Positions 23,621-31,984 of a DNA stretch of 46,433 bases are shown one piece after another. The first letter of the stretch is position 1, and every line of letters starts with the position of its first letter. The DNA lies in the IMG/VR virus record IMGVR_UViG_3300032288_001529, positions 1-46,433 of that record; one strand, written 5' to 3'. The notes under the pieces were generated by a model. That model saw only the letters and a list, made by a program, of their open reading frames with translations, was not told the DNA's origin and did no database searches. This DNA comes from a virus. The position numbers were made by a program, and so were the translations under genes.

Positions 23621-24564
23621 TACTTAACCTCACAGTCAACCATGATCTCAGTAAGACAGGCTACTAGATTGATCTCTTGATCAGGAACAAAGGCACTCTG
23701 ATACTGATACTTGGCCAGAATGACAACTGCTTGTGGGATGCTTTCTGGCTTTAGATACTCATACAATCCATCATAAATTTTACGATACACTCGTGCTGGA
23801 TCAATGTCAGAGTTTACAACAACCCACTTGCGCATCTCAGCAAAGTTCTTTTCTTTGAGATGCTTGATCAGATCGGAAATGTTTTTGACATCCACAACCT
23901 GAGCAAGAATACCAGCATCAATCATACCACGACTTGCATACCTTTGCAACTCGTTTAGTGTTCTCCGATAGTCTGGAAAATACTTCTCAACAATCTTGAC
24001 GATGACATTCTTATCAAACTCAACCTTCTCATTCTTCAAAATTTCACACAGTCTCTTGAAGAACAAAGCAGCCATCTTTGGCTTCTCACTATTCTGGAGT
24101 GAAAAGTCAATGACAGAACACCTGGAATGTAGGGCATCAATCAATCGAGACTTGAAGTTACATGTAAAAATGAAAGTACAGTTTGATGAAAATTCTTCGA
24201 TGGCACCACGCAGACCAGCTTGTGCTTCTGGTGTGATGTAATCAGCCTCGTCTAGAATGATGACCTTACGTGTACCAGCGAATGAGATTGTTGATGCATA
24301 ACCCTTGATCTTGGTTCGTAGTGTATCAATACCTCGTTCTTCAGATGAGTTGATAAACAGATAATCAAGACCGATCTCCTCACACATGGCCACAGCAACG
24401 GTGGTTTTACCCACCCCTGCCGTGCCAGTTAGCATCAAATTAGGAACATTCTTTGTATTCACATATTCTTGAAATACTGCCTTCAATCGATCGGGCAGAA
24501 TACAGTCATTCACAGTTTGTGGACGATACTTCTCAACCCACAAATATTCATCACGAAAATTCAT
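23620..24564 (-). CDS. 44: Clamp loader ATPase gp44
   Basis: 314 residues (T4 319). AAA+ ATPase: WVEKYRPQTVNDCILPDRLK at the N-terminus, Walker A GTAGVGKT (47-54), sensor and Walker B VIILDEAD, and the arginine finger region in LHSRCSVIDF (SRC motif). Forms a complex with gp62 to load the gp45 clamp. AAGGAG lies 6-8 nt before the ATG. The transcript order 45-dsbA-44-62-regA is a rearranged but recognisable T4 replication cluster. Confidence 0.96.
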   Translation of the reverse strand: MNFRDEYLWVEKYRPQTVNDCILPDRLKAVFQEYVNTKNVPNLMLTGTAGVGKTTVAVAMCEEIGLDYLFINSSEERGIDTLRTKIKGYASTISFAGTRKVIILDEADYITPEAQAGLRGAIEEFSSNCTFIFTCNFKSRLIDALHSRCSVIDFSLQNSEKPKMAALFFKRLCEILKNEKVEFDKNVIVKIVEKYFPDYRRTLNELQRYASRGMIDAGILAQVVDVKNISDLIKHLKEKNFAEMRKWVVVNSDIDPARVYRKIYDGLYEYLKPESIPQAVVILAKYQYQSAFVPDQEINLVACLTEIMVDCEVK

Positions 24565-24574
24565 ATCTTCTCCT

Positions 24575-24865
24575 TCAGGTTTTGGAGATTAGAACGGAAT
24601 AAAATTCTTCGAATGTCTTGTTCTCTTCGGACTCTTGATTGAAGTTAGCCTTGAAGTATGTCTTGGCTAATCGACGAACTAGCTTCTTATCAAGACCTAG
24701 CTTTTCGGAAATATCGTTGATGCCTTCTTTCTGTAGTTCACGTTCAGCAGCAGCCCGTGTCATAGAGTCATTTAACTCTTGAATTGCCTTCTTGAGTTGC
24801 TGCTTTTGTTCCGATGAAAGAGAGTTGACATTCACACTTGATTGATTGTGTCCGATCACCGACAT
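24575..24865 (-). CDS. dsbA: DsbA-like dsDNA-binding protein
   Basis: 96 residues (T4 DsbA 89). The second half, GLDKKLVRRLAKTYFKANFN with EENKTFEEFYSVLISK, matches the pattern of T4 DsbA (MFNRLLALYHKQ, then EVxELYDxxF). DsbA binds double-stranded DNA near late promoters. It lies between gp45 and gp44 with a TAATG overlap to gp45. The charged helix ELNDSMTRAAAERELQKEGI precedes the conserved part. Confidence is moderate because the protein is short and only the C-terminal half is clearly alike. Confidence 0.7.
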   Translation of the reverse strand: MSVIGHNQSSVNVNSLSSEQKQQLKKAIQELNDSMTRAAAERELQKEGINDISEKLGLDKKLVRRLAKTYFKANFNQESEENKTFEEFYSVLISKT

Positions 24866-25518
24866 TATTTTGTCTCCAGTGCTACGAAGTAAACTAGCTT
24901 GCGATTGCGACTTGTAAACTTGGCAAACTTACCAGTCTTGACTTCAACAAGATAATCATCTGGAATCATCTTGATGTTTTCAGTCTTGAGTGAGATGGTA
25001 AATTCTGAACCAGTCCAGTCACCCATACGTGTCTTGGCATAGTTTGATGATGAATTGTTCTTATCATGTGCTTGAAGGAACAAACCACCAGCATTACCAG
25101 ACACAGACAAGAATGGCAGTGTGTTCATAGATGCTAGACGTAGGATCTTGGCGATGATAGCTGAACTCAAATCAAAGATAGCATCTGGTTCATCAATCGA
25201 CAGTGACTTGTCTGGTGGTGAAATGATAAGTTCTGGTGAACATGGCTTAAAGTTCAGAGTGAACGTACCGTCAGACAGAACACCCTCTTCCTTAGAGAAG
25301 GTAACTTCTGGCTTGTCTAGGGTCGAGATGTTGCCCAAAAACAAATTGAGATCATAGATTCCAAACTTGATTGGCATGGAATCATCCAACTCGGCTTCCA
25401 CAAGAACAGACTTTTCTGGTGACATGGTACGTTGAAGTGTACCAGGATTGAGAACTAGACCAGAGTTGATTGTCGAGAAGTTCTTGAGGACAGTCATAGT
25501 GTAATCAGAAAGTTTCAT
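24865..25518 (-). CDS. 45: Sliding clamp gp45
   Basis: 217 residues (T4 228). It opens MKLSDYTMTVLKNFSTINSG, as in T4 gp45 (MKLSKDTTALLKNFATINSG), with FGIYDLNLFLGNIS and the closing NRKLVYFVALETK. It forms the trimeric processivity clamp and, in T4, also activates late transcription together with gp55 and gp33. AAGGAG lies about 11 nt before the ATG at 25518. A TTGCAA-N17-TATAAT promoter directly upstream drives the 45-dsbA-44-(endonuclease)-62-regA unit. Confidence 0.96.
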   Translation of the reverse strand: MKLSDYTMTVLKNFSTINSGLVLNPGTLQRTMSPEKSVLVEAELDDSMPIKFGIYDLNLFLGNISTLDKPEVTFSKEEGVLSDGTFTLNFKPCSPELIISPPDKSLSIDEPDAIFDLSSAIIAKILRLASMNTLPFLSVSGNAGGLFLQAHDKNNSSSNYAKTRMGDWTGSEFTISLKTENIKMIPDDYLVEVKTGKFAKFTSRNRKLVYFVALETK

Positions 25519-25551
25519 ATCAAAGATTCTCCTTTGTTGGAAGATAGGTCA

Positions 25552-25580
25552 ATTATACATCAGGCTGGCATAACTTGCAA
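25552..25580 (-). promoter_or_regulatory. Sigma70-type promoter for gene 45 operon
   Basis: Minus strand: -35 TTGCAA (25575-25580), 17-nt spacer, exact -10 TATAAT (25552-25557). The -35 lies in the last codons of gene 1. Leader to the gene 45 ATG is about 27 nt. Confidence 0.7.
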
Positions 25581-26177
25581 GCACTTTTCTACGAGTTTAG
25601 CCAGTGTTTGCTTGTTACTGTCATTGTGGATTGTAGCGTCAGGTTTAGTTCCAATCCATGCCCACTCAGATACATGAACGTCAGGATATTTCTGTGGCAT
25701 CTCATTAGTGTTGAGCATGTTATGATTATACGCTGTATCGTACCAAACTGGATTTGGTCCTCTTTGGATTCGAATTAACTTGCCACCTAGTCTTTGAATG
25801 CATTCAATCTCATTTGGAAAACGAACATCAGTAATCACAACATTGTCTTTGCCTGTGATCTTGCTTTCGAGTGAATGCACCCAGATGTTTTGATTGATCA
25901 CGTTACGCATGGCATCGGTACCAACTTGCTGTAGGATCATGCGAGGCGTGATATCACGACCAAAACGGGCACTCCAGAAAACATCAACTTTTTCACGAAA
26001 CGCACGACTAGGCTCTGTATCTCCTTCTAGCAATGCACGATCCCAGTTGAAGATAACTGAGACAGCATCTTTGAGGCTATCAGCGAAAGCATATTGTTGA
26101 TATCCATATTGTTGAACTAGAATATCACCAACAGTGCTTTTGCCCGCTCCTGCAAATCCAAGCAGTCCGATTATCAT
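25560..26177 (-). CDS. 1: Deoxynucleoside monophosphate kinase gp1
   Basis: 205 residues. P-loop GFAGAGKST (7-15), then FADSLKDAVSVIFNWDRALL, ITPRMILQQVGTDAMRNVIN and NVVITDVRFPNEIECIQRLG, the conserved landmarks of T4 gp1-type dNMP kinases, which phosphorylate dGMP, dTMP and (hydroxymethyl-)dCMP. In T4 the enzyme is linked with the modified base hmdCMP. Here a TAGT-like glycosyltransferase 5 kb upstream raises the question of modified substrates. It follows the 272-aa glycosyltransferase gene with a 2-nt gap. Confidence 0.92.
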   Translation of the reverse strand: MIIGLLGFAGAGKSTVGDILVQQYGYQQYAFADSLKDAVSVIFNWDRALLEGDTEPSRAFREKVDVFWSARFGRDITPRMILQQVGTDAMRNVINQNIWVHSLESKITGKDNVVITDVRFPNEIECIQRLGGKLIRIQRGPNPVWYDTAYNHNMLNTNEMPQKYPDVHVSEWAWIGTKPDATIHNDSNKQTLAKLVEKCLQVMPA

Positions 26178-26179
26178 GA

Positions 26180-26998
26180 TTAGAGTGATCCAGTTAGAGC
26201 CGCAATCTTAGGCATATCGCCAGTGAACGCATATGTACCAACGTGCTGTGTCTTCATCCATGGGCACAGCCAAATCTTACCACCGATAGCTCGCCAATAC
26301 TGACAGAACATATAATCTTCTGAAAGATAACGATGGCTATCAGGATCGATTACAGTATCAAAGTATGCATGGATGTAACGTGAACCATCAAAGTTAGCTT
26401 GACCAACATGATCTGGCTTATAATTCAAGTGTGGATATTCTTCTTTGAACTTATCAAAGACTTCACGCTTGACCATCATGAAACCTGTGCCGATCTCCAT
26501 GACTTCAAGTGGTTCAGTTACCTTGAATGATGTTGTACCAGGAACTGGATTGAAAACATATTCGCCAGTCACACCCTCAAGTTCGCCTGGACTAAACTTG
26601 CTTTCGTCAAAATTGCTATCACCAATCAATCGCTTTGATGCTTTCCACACTGCACTCCAATTGATTGACTTCTTAGGATATGGTCCACCAATCACATCTT
26701 TGTCCATTGCAATTAGTGCAAGCACGTCTTCTGGATTGAATAGAATGTCTGAGTCAATAAACAGAAGATGAGTGAAGCCCGACCGAATAAACTCATCAAC
26801 CAGATAGTTGCGAGCACGAGTGATTAGTGATTCGTTGAACAGAAATGAAAAACGACAATCTACTCCGTACTTCAAACAAAGAGCCTGAAGATCGAGACAG
26901 GCTTTCATGTATAGACCAACACAATTGCCACCATACATTGGTGTGGCAACGAATAGTTTTGTTTTACGCAGATTTTCTGGTGTGATGCGAATTTCCAT
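26180..26998 (-). CDS. GT-A glycosyltransferase, 272 aa
   Basis: 272 residues, conserved type in T4-like cyanophages. KLFVATPMYGGNCVGLYMKA opens a GT-A fold; SLITRARNYLVDEFIRSGFT and HLLFIDSDILFNPEDVLALI contain the DxD site, and VIGGPYPKKSINW follows. The second half (EVMEIGTGFMMVKREVFDKF, YLSEDYMFCQYWRAIGGKIW, LCPWMKTQHVG) is the acceptor side. The target is unknown: DNA, virion protein or glycan. It is placed with replication genes and not with the sugar cassette, and has its own consensus promoter. Confidence 0.85.
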   Translation of the reverse strand: MEIRITPENLRKTKLFVATPMYGGNCVGLYMKACLDLQALCLKYGVDCRFSFLFNESLITRARNYLVDEFIRSGFTHLLFIDSDILFNPEDVLALIAMDKDVIGGPYPKKSINWSAVWKASKRLIGDSNFDESKFSPGELEGVTGEYVFNPVPGTTSFKVTEPLEVMEIGTGFMMVKREVFDKFKEEYPHLNYKPDHVGQANFDGSRYIHAYFDTVIDPDSHRYLSEDYMFCQYWRAIGGKIWLCPWMKTQHVGTYAFTGDMPKIAALTGSL

Positions 26999-27053
26999 AA
27001 TGTGGGCACTCCGATAATGATATAGAATTGTGGGAAGAGATAATCATCTCAGT

Positions 27054-27082
27054 ATTATATAGCAACAAAAATCATATGTCAA
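27054..27082 (-). promoter_or_regulatory. Consensus sigma70 promoter before the 272-aa glycosyltransferase
   Basis: Minus strand: TTGACA (27077-27082), 17-nt spacer, TATAAT (27054-27059), a perfect consensus. It begins 2 nt after the U-tract of the preceding terminator. A GAGAT/ATCTC hairpin lies at the predicted 5' end of the transcript. Confidence 0.9.
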
Positions 27083-27084
27083 AT

Positions 27085-27115
27085 AAAAAAAAGGAGGAAG
27101 CAGTTAGCTTCCCCC
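27085..27115 (-). terminator. Rho-independent terminator after the winged-helix gene
   Basis: Minus strand: GGAAGC/GCTTCC stem with 5-nt loop (27096-27112), extended by imperfect G-C pairs, followed by eight U at 27085-27092. It separates the winged-helix gene from the next promoter. Confidence 0.85.
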
Positions 27116-27136
27116 CTCTTATAAGCATAACGATGA

Positions 27137-27364
27137 TTATGCAGCCCGTGAATTACCACCGAAGCGATAATACATCTTACGCTCGCCATTTACAATTCGA
27201 GTGTTGCTGTAGATCATACGACCTTCAACATTGCGGAGATCGCTCACTCGCTTGTAAACGTTCGCAAGTGGCACACTCGCAGCCTTAGCAAGCTGACGTG
27301 GCGTGATGCCAGCACCAGTTGTGTTGCGACGAAGATGCTTTGCGATACGGGTAAGTTGTGACAT
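27137..27364 (-). CDS. Small winged-helix DNA-binding protein
   Basis: 75 residues. LTRIAKHLRRNTTGAGITPR followed by QLAKAASVPLANVYKRVSDL is a clear helix-turn-helix (AKAASVPLANVYKRVSDLR as turn and recognition helix), and MIYSNTRIVNGERKMYYRFG forms the wing strands. Probably a transcription regulator of phage or host genes; it may regulate itself or the preceding cobS gene. It is preceded by an 11-bp hairpin that can form a pseudoknot next to its ribosome site (GGAG at 27372-27375) and followed by a strong terminator. Confidence 0.75.
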   Translation of the reverse strand: MSQLTRIAKHLRRNTTGAGITPRQLAKAASVPLANVYKRVSDLRNVEGRMIYSNTRIVNGERKMYYRFGGNSRAA

Positions 27365-27371
27365 GCAGTTT

Positions 27372-27447
27372 CTCCAAAAAAGCCGCAGATGAAAGTAAGT
27401 TGAAATTGTGCGGCATCAATTTCAACTATTAGTAGGAGTTACCTACC
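27372..27447 (-). ncRNA. Structured leader with H-type pseudoknot or terminator potential
   Basis: On the minus strand, AGTTGAAATTG and CAATTTCAACT (27417-27427 with 27398-27408) form a perfect 11-bp stem with an 8-nt loop ATGCCGCA. The loop bases GCCGCA (27409-27414) can pair with TGCGGC (27382-27387) downstream, giving an H-type pseudoknot. Alternatively the same GCCGCA/TGCGGC pair followed by six U is a terminator-like hairpin. GGAG of the winged-helix gene follows immediately. An upstream GTAGG/CCTAC hairpin (27433-27447) precedes it. Confidence 0.55.
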
Positions 27448-27454
27448 AATTCTT

Positions 27455-28636
27455 TTAGAACTTGACTTCGCCATTAACAGGCGGTTCAGTACCAGATGCA
27501 GGAAGGTTGCTGTTGTCCAGCTTCTGGTAAAGTTCCATGAATGACCGCTTGGTGTCAACATCAAAGCGGTTCAAGCAAAGCTCGATTGCCTTGGTTTGGT
27601 TGCCAAAGATACCGTATGCTTCGCAGATATGGACGAGACGACGGGTCGAGATGATTTCGGTAACCGCACCCTCGACAAACGACTTGCGGATGACCTCAGC
27701 CCAACCGACGAGCTTATCAACAAAGTCAGCATCCTCAGTACCAATCGAAGCCAACACATTGCTGAGGATCTTCGCTTCGATCTTCCACTGCGGATATTCC
27801 TGCTCAAGGGTAATGCTGAACCGCTCGAGGAAAGCCTCGTTCATAACGTTGGTGCCGATGAAGCGACCATCGTCCGAACCCTTACCTTTAGTGTTAGCAG
27901 TGGCGATCACGTTGAAGCCCTTAGCCGGGGTGATCAATTTGTTGATCTTTTTGAGGAAGATCGACTTGCCTTCGAGCACGGGCTGGAGGCACATAAGTTT
28001 ATTCGAACCGAGATCGACTTCGTCGAGGAGCAGGACAGCGCCACGTTCCATGGCGTTGATAACTGGACCATTCTGCCAAACAGTACGACCGTCGATCAAT
28101 CGGAAACCACCGAGCAAATCATCCTCGTCGGTCTCGACTGTAATGTTCACACGGATGCATTCACGCTTTTCGGTGGCACACACTTGCTCGACCATCATAG
28201 TCTTACCGTTGCCAGACAGACCGGTGATATACATCGGGTAAAAACGGGCACTTGCGACAATCTTACGAACGTCGGCAAAGTGACCGAACGGAACATAACC
28301 TTCAGCCCGCTTCGGCACCAGACTGACCGAGTCCGCCTGGAAATGGGGCATCTGGACATGCGGCATCGGCACTACAGTAGATGCCATGGCCACAGTTTCA
28401 GCCTCGACGACGGGCTTAGACTTGACTGCTTTAGACTTGGCGTCGGCCTTCATACCAGCGGCCACGAGGGAATACGAACCACGACCAGCACGGTAGTCAG
28501 GGTTGGTGGTGAGCCATGCGGGCATGTTTACGCCCTGGGCATCGCACACATCCACAATCTGCTGGCGAGTGATAACGTCAATATTGCCAAGTTCGGCAAC
28601 AACGGCAGCAAAGAAGCGGTCACGAGCCTTAGACAT
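27455..28636 (-). CDS. CobS/MoxR-like AAA+ ATPase
   Basis: About 393 residues. N-terminal ~60 residues resemble a small DNA-binding-like helical domain (ITRQQIVDVCDAQGVNMPAW). The AAA+ module has Walker A GLSGNGKT (139-146), VNITVETDEDDLLGGFRLID (MoxR/CobS specific), Walker B VLLLDEVDLG (201-210) and sensor ANTKGKGSDDG. It pairs with the CobT-like VWA protein encoded upstream. In cobaltochelatase such a pair inserts cobalt; in phages the substrate is unknown. GC is high (50-62% in two sample lines). Start 28636 is set by AGAGGAA 6 nt upstream. Confidence 0.88.
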   Translation of the reverse strand: MSKARDRFFAAVVAELGNIDVITRQQIVDVCDAQGVNMPAWLTTNPDYRAGRGSYSLVAAGMKADAKSKAVKSKPVVEAETVAMASTVVPMPHVQMPHFQADSVSLVPKRAEGYVPFGHFADVRKIVASARFYPMYITGLSGNGKTMMVEQVCATEKRECIRVNITVETDEDDLLGGFRLIDGRTVWQNGPVINAMERGAVLLLDEVDLGSNKLMCLQPVLEGKSIFLKKINKLITPAKGFNVIATANTKGKGSDDGRFIGTNVMNEAFLERFSITLEQEYPQWKIEAKILSNVLASIGTEDADFVDKLVGWAEVIRKSFVEGAVTEIISTRRLVHICEAYGIFGNQTKAIELCLNRFDVDTKRSFMELYQKLDNSNLPASGTEPPVNGEVKF

Positions 28637-28664
28637 TTGAGTTCCTCTCTCAGTTGATGGCATC

Positions 28665-28692
28665 ATTATACATGAATGGTCGGGTAAGTCAA
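28665..28692 (-). promoter_or_regulatory. Sigma70-type promoter for cobS-like gene
   Basis: Minus strand: TTGACT (28687-28692), 16-nt spacer, exact TATAAT (28665-28670), in the 85-nt gap between the cobT-like and cobS-like genes. Confidence 0.8.
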
Positions 28693-28721
28693 GCACTTTG
28701 TTACTGGTGGAATACGATTTT

Positions 28722-30869
28722 TTACTTACCATTATCTTGGACAACACGAGTAATAAACTTGGAAAGCATGGTACGACTTACCGTCTTTTTGTGCGAGTAC
28801 TTCATAAATTCACGAGCCACTCGGTTTTTGGTCATCTTCGTATCCACATTCAGGCTTGCCGCAGCCGTGTCAGCCAACTTGCGGCTGTTGATAATATAAT
28901 ATTCATCATACCCAGAGCACTTCGCACCGAAGAAGTGCTCTTCTTTCCACGACTTGATCGTCTGGTCGCTATGCAGTACCGTTTCATCAATCATGTAGTT
29001 AAGATCACGAAGGTTACCAGAGTGAAGGTAGAAACCGATCATGTTTGACTGAGTGCGTTCCTTCAGGACTTTGAGTAGCGTGGACGTTTGGTCACGATTT
29101 GTAACATTGTAATATGTCTTCTTGGTAACAGTATCACGCCAAACAAAGTTACTTTTCTTGGTTTCCCAAACAGACCTGGAATAAGAAAGGTAATCACCAG
29201 CACCGTCAGTCAGGAAGATGGTGCTCACAACTTCCACCTTATTATTCTTGCGGAACTGATTGACAAGATAGTCAGCAGCAAGAATAGTCTCGTTCAACGG
29301 AGTGGAGCTCATGGGATCACAATACAACATACGGCGAGATGCCATCCACAAACATTCCATAGCACGATTGAACTCTGCCATGCTCATGCGAGACGAAAAG
29401 ATATTCCGAAGACGGAAAGACCTCAGCCGCATTTTTGTTTCGCTGTTGCTATTGAACCAATCACCACGTTCGGCAGATTGCCATGAAAGATCAGTACCAA
29501 CCGTATTGCGGAAGAAATAAACTTCGAACGGAATTTGAACCCGCTTACAGAACATGACCAGACTAAAGAGTTGCTTCAAAGTATTCTGAAGGTTACTGAC
29601 CATGGAACCAGACCAGTCAAGGAACATGACAAAGCCATGATTTTTGCCATTAGCTGTAACAGACACTTTGCGGAAGATATCTTCATTGAACTTGTACGAA
29701 TGAACTTTATTCGTGTCGATCACACCAGTCTTGGACACGGCCGTCCGAGCATAAGCATCGGCTGCCTTTTTCATCTCAAATTCTTTGACCATGTATGAGA
29801 TGACCGCGGTTTCATTGCGTTTCCACTCTTTCAACTGGTTCAAGTAAACGTTGATGGCTTCTTTAGAGAAGGCATAAGAAGACGTAAATACTTCTTTCAT
29901 CATATCATTGAGAACGACCTTGTAATCATCCACAATCTTAGAATGGTCAATCTTAGGAAGATCAACGAAATAATACTGAGTATCGTCCGAAGCAACGATG
30001 GACGACATGTTTTCCCGAGCAGCCTGTTCGGTCATCACTTCAGGCAGATCCTCATCGGCACCGTCCATGGACTTTGATGCCATAGTTTCAGTATCGCCAC
30101 CAGCATCATTAGGCGACTGGTTGCCTTCAAGTTCGTCTCTCATATCATCCGCATCATCGGCCGACATATCGACTTCCATATCATCCGAGTCGTCGGACTC
30201 GGAAGGAGTAAACTCTTCTTTGTTGTTTTCTTCCTTCTCTTTTTGCTTTTCCTTCTCGACGGTGATGGCATAACCGTAGGCATCGCTGGCAATACCAACA
30301 ACATCATCAAACGTCTCGGCGTTTTCCATGCGCACGATCAACTTGCGTTCTTCGGGCGTAAACTTGATATTGAGGACGTAACCACCCTTAAAGTAGATGT
30401 TAGCACGGTCAATGAAGGACAGTTCGTTCACGTCCTTACCACGGATTTTGAAGAAATCTCGTTCATTAAGGAGTTCGGCGTAGCCCTTCACATAATTCTT
30501 GCGTGAACCAGGATAGCGGCGCTTTTGGCGCTTGTCAATCCGAGCGTCCTCGACAACATTGAGGAAGTCCTTGATGACCGTTTCGGCTTTGACAGTCTTG
30601 GTGCCATGGTCATCCGCAATCTTTTTGATTGCCGCCATCCACGCTTCAAAGTCAGTGTCGAGAGCATGACCGACTTCATGCACCACGAGGAGATCATAAA
30701 GATCCTCAGAAATGTTTTGCCACACAGGCAGCACCAGCAACCGCTGCTTGATATCAAAGTAGGCGGTGGTCACACTAGGATTATGCTGCATAGTGATGTT
30801 TTCAGTGGCAAGGAGCTTTGCCAGAAGACTTTTGGTCTCGAAGGTGAAAGCAGGAGCGGTAGCAGTCAT
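28722..30869 (-). CDS. CobT-like VWA protein with HExxH metallopeptidase motif
   Basis: About 715 residues. N-terminal zinc-peptidase-like motif VVHEVGHALD (HEVGH 64-68) with a distal acidic pair in NVVEDARIDKRQKRRYPGSR (Glu107/Asp108), as in CobT-like phage proteins. Residues ~205-275 are a low-complexity acidic linker (SDDSDDMEVDMSADDADDMR). The C-terminal VWA domain starts near 412 with GFVMFLDWSGSM (MIDAS DxSGS 418-422). It partners the MoxR-type ATPase encoded next. The role in infection is unknown; protein remodelling or processing is possible. Start 30869 has GAGGT 5 nt upstream. GC is clearly higher than in neighbours. Confidence 0.85.
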   Translation of the reverse strand: MTATAPAFTFETKSLLAKLLATENITMQHNPSVTTAYFDIKQRLLVLPVWQNISEDLYDLLVVHEVGHALDTDFEAWMAAIKKIADDHGTKTVKAETVIKDFLNVVEDARIDKRQKRRYPGSRKNYVKGYAELLNERDFFKIRGKDVNELSFIDRANIYFKGGYVLNIKFTPEERKLIVRMENAETFDDVVGIASDAYGYAITVEKEKQKEKEENNKEEFTPSESDDSDDMEVDMSADDADDMRDELEGNQSPNDAGGDTETMASKSMDGADEDLPEVMTEQAARENMSSIVASDDTQYYFVDLPKIDHSKIVDDYKVVLNDMMKEVFTSSYAFSKEAINVYLNQLKEWKRNETAVISYMVKEFEMKKAADAYARTAVSKTGVIDTNKVHSYKFNEDIFRKVSVTANGKNHGFVMFLDWSGSMVSNLQNTLKQLFSLVMFCKRVQIPFEVYFFRNTVGTDLSWQSAERGDWFNSNSETKMRLRSFRLRNIFSSRMSMAEFNRAMECLWMASRRMLYCDPMSSTPLNETILAADYLVNQFRKNNKVEVVSTIFLTDGAGDYLSYSRSVWETKKSNFVWRDTVTKKTYYNVTNRDQTSTLLKVLKERTQSNMIGFYLHSGNLRDLNYMIDETVLHSDQTIKSWKEEHFFGAKCSGYDEYYIINSRKLADTAAASLNVDTKMTKNRVAREFMKYSHKKTVSRTMLSKFITRVVQDNGK

Positions 30870-30964
30870 GTTGACCTCGTTTTCGATTTGATGCAACAAT
30901 ATACGGCTTAGGGCCCAGTTGCAACACATATTTTTACATGACTGCTATGCTGTTCCTGCATACC

Positions 30965-31984
30965 TCACTTCATTGATTTCGATACACTTTTTGGAATGTG
31001 TTTTAACTTCATTCCATACTCATTTACTTTGGGTAGTTTGGACAAATCAATATCTGGTTTCAAACGCAATCTATTATCGGAATCTGTTAGACCAAGATTT
31101 CTCCTGATAATAATTTGTTGTGGATTCAAATCACATTCACGTTTTTGAAACACATGATAATCGACATAATGATGCCAACGACCATATCTCCAAACAACTT
31201 TAGCAACATCAGGATGCATATCGACAAGCATTTGCGACTTGTTGACTGTACCAGTTGCATTTAGCTGACCATCACGCCACTTCGATTTGTCAGTGATACC
31301 TTCTTTGTGATAGAACTCTTCGGTGTTGCCACCCTTGACAGTTTGTGTTGCTGCTTTACCTTGAAGAAACGCATTGAACTGGATCGTGCAGTCACCATCT
31401 TTCAATACACGAAGGCAAATATCAGTGTCTTCATTGTATCGACCACGCCAACGATGTTTGCAATCATTAGAGATCAAAAGACAAGAATATATGCGAGTGT
31501 TTGCAACGAAAGGTGGATAGGCTTGATTTGGTGCAATGAAGAATCTGTACTGAAAGCCTGAGATAGGAACATTCTCGAACCGATCAACAAAGTCTTCGGC
31601 TGCTTTGAAGATCACACCAGATTCCACACGAATGCGTTGATTCTTATGAAGTCGATAGAAGTCTTGGATGTTATCATCACAAACAAAATGTTTTTTTGAT
31701 CCTATCGAGATAGCATGATCCCATGCATAGTTTCTTGCACGACCAGGTCCATCACCATGATTAGAGAATGGTGCTACGATCAAAGTTGCCATATCAATAT
31801 TAAAAGTCTCGAATGATTTTCGATATGACTCTTCATCCTGAGGTTCAATGACAATGTAATGTGGTACTCGCATTCTGTTTAGAGAACGTGAGGTATACAT
31901 TGTGCTTGCTCTGCCTTTAGATACAATATACACAGGACTTTCAGGATTTGTATGTTTGAATTTGCCGTCAGCCATGATTTGCAT
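30965..31984 (-). CDS. TET-associated-type glycosyltransferase (TAGT-like)
   Basis: 339 residues from the first ATG. PVYIVSKGRASTMYTSRSLN with HYIVIEPQDEESYRKS is the opening I associate with TAGT glycosyltransferases, and GDGPGRARNYAWDHAI with KHFVCDDNIQDFYRLHK gives the GT-A donor site (DDN). RGRYNEDTDICLRVLKDGDC is the acceptor-side EDTD motif. TAGTs glycosylate hydroxymethylated pyrimidines in phage DNA; no TET/JBP oxygenase or hydroxymethylase is in this window. Two ATGs compete: 31984 (GGAG only 3 nt away) and 31975 (GGAG 12 nt away). Both lie in the 3' end of the HNH endonuclease gene. Confidence 0.78.
   Translation of the reverse strand: MQIMADGKFKHTNPESPVYIVSKGRASTMYTSRSLNRMRVPHYIVIEPQDEESYRKSFETFNIDMATLIVAPFSNHGDGPGRARNYAWDHAISIGSKKHFVCDDNIQDFYRLHKNQRIRVESGVIFKAAEDFVDRFENVPISGFQYRFFIAPNQAYPPFVANTRIYSCLLISNDCKHRWRGRYNEDTDICLRVLKDGDCTIQFNAFLQGKAATQTVKGGNTEEFYHKEGITDKSKWRDGQLNATGTVNKSQMLVDMHPDVAKVVWRYGRWHHYVDYHVFQKRECDLNPQQIIIRRNLGLTDSDNRLRLKPDIDLSKLPKVNEYGMKLKHIPKSVSKSMK

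Noticed and set aside
27537-28657. Long plus-strand open frames (up to ~350 codons) opposite the cobS-like gene
   Set aside because: They mirror the GC-rich coding strand of the AAA ATPase, lack ribosome sites and recognisable motifs, and the minus-strand gene is certain.
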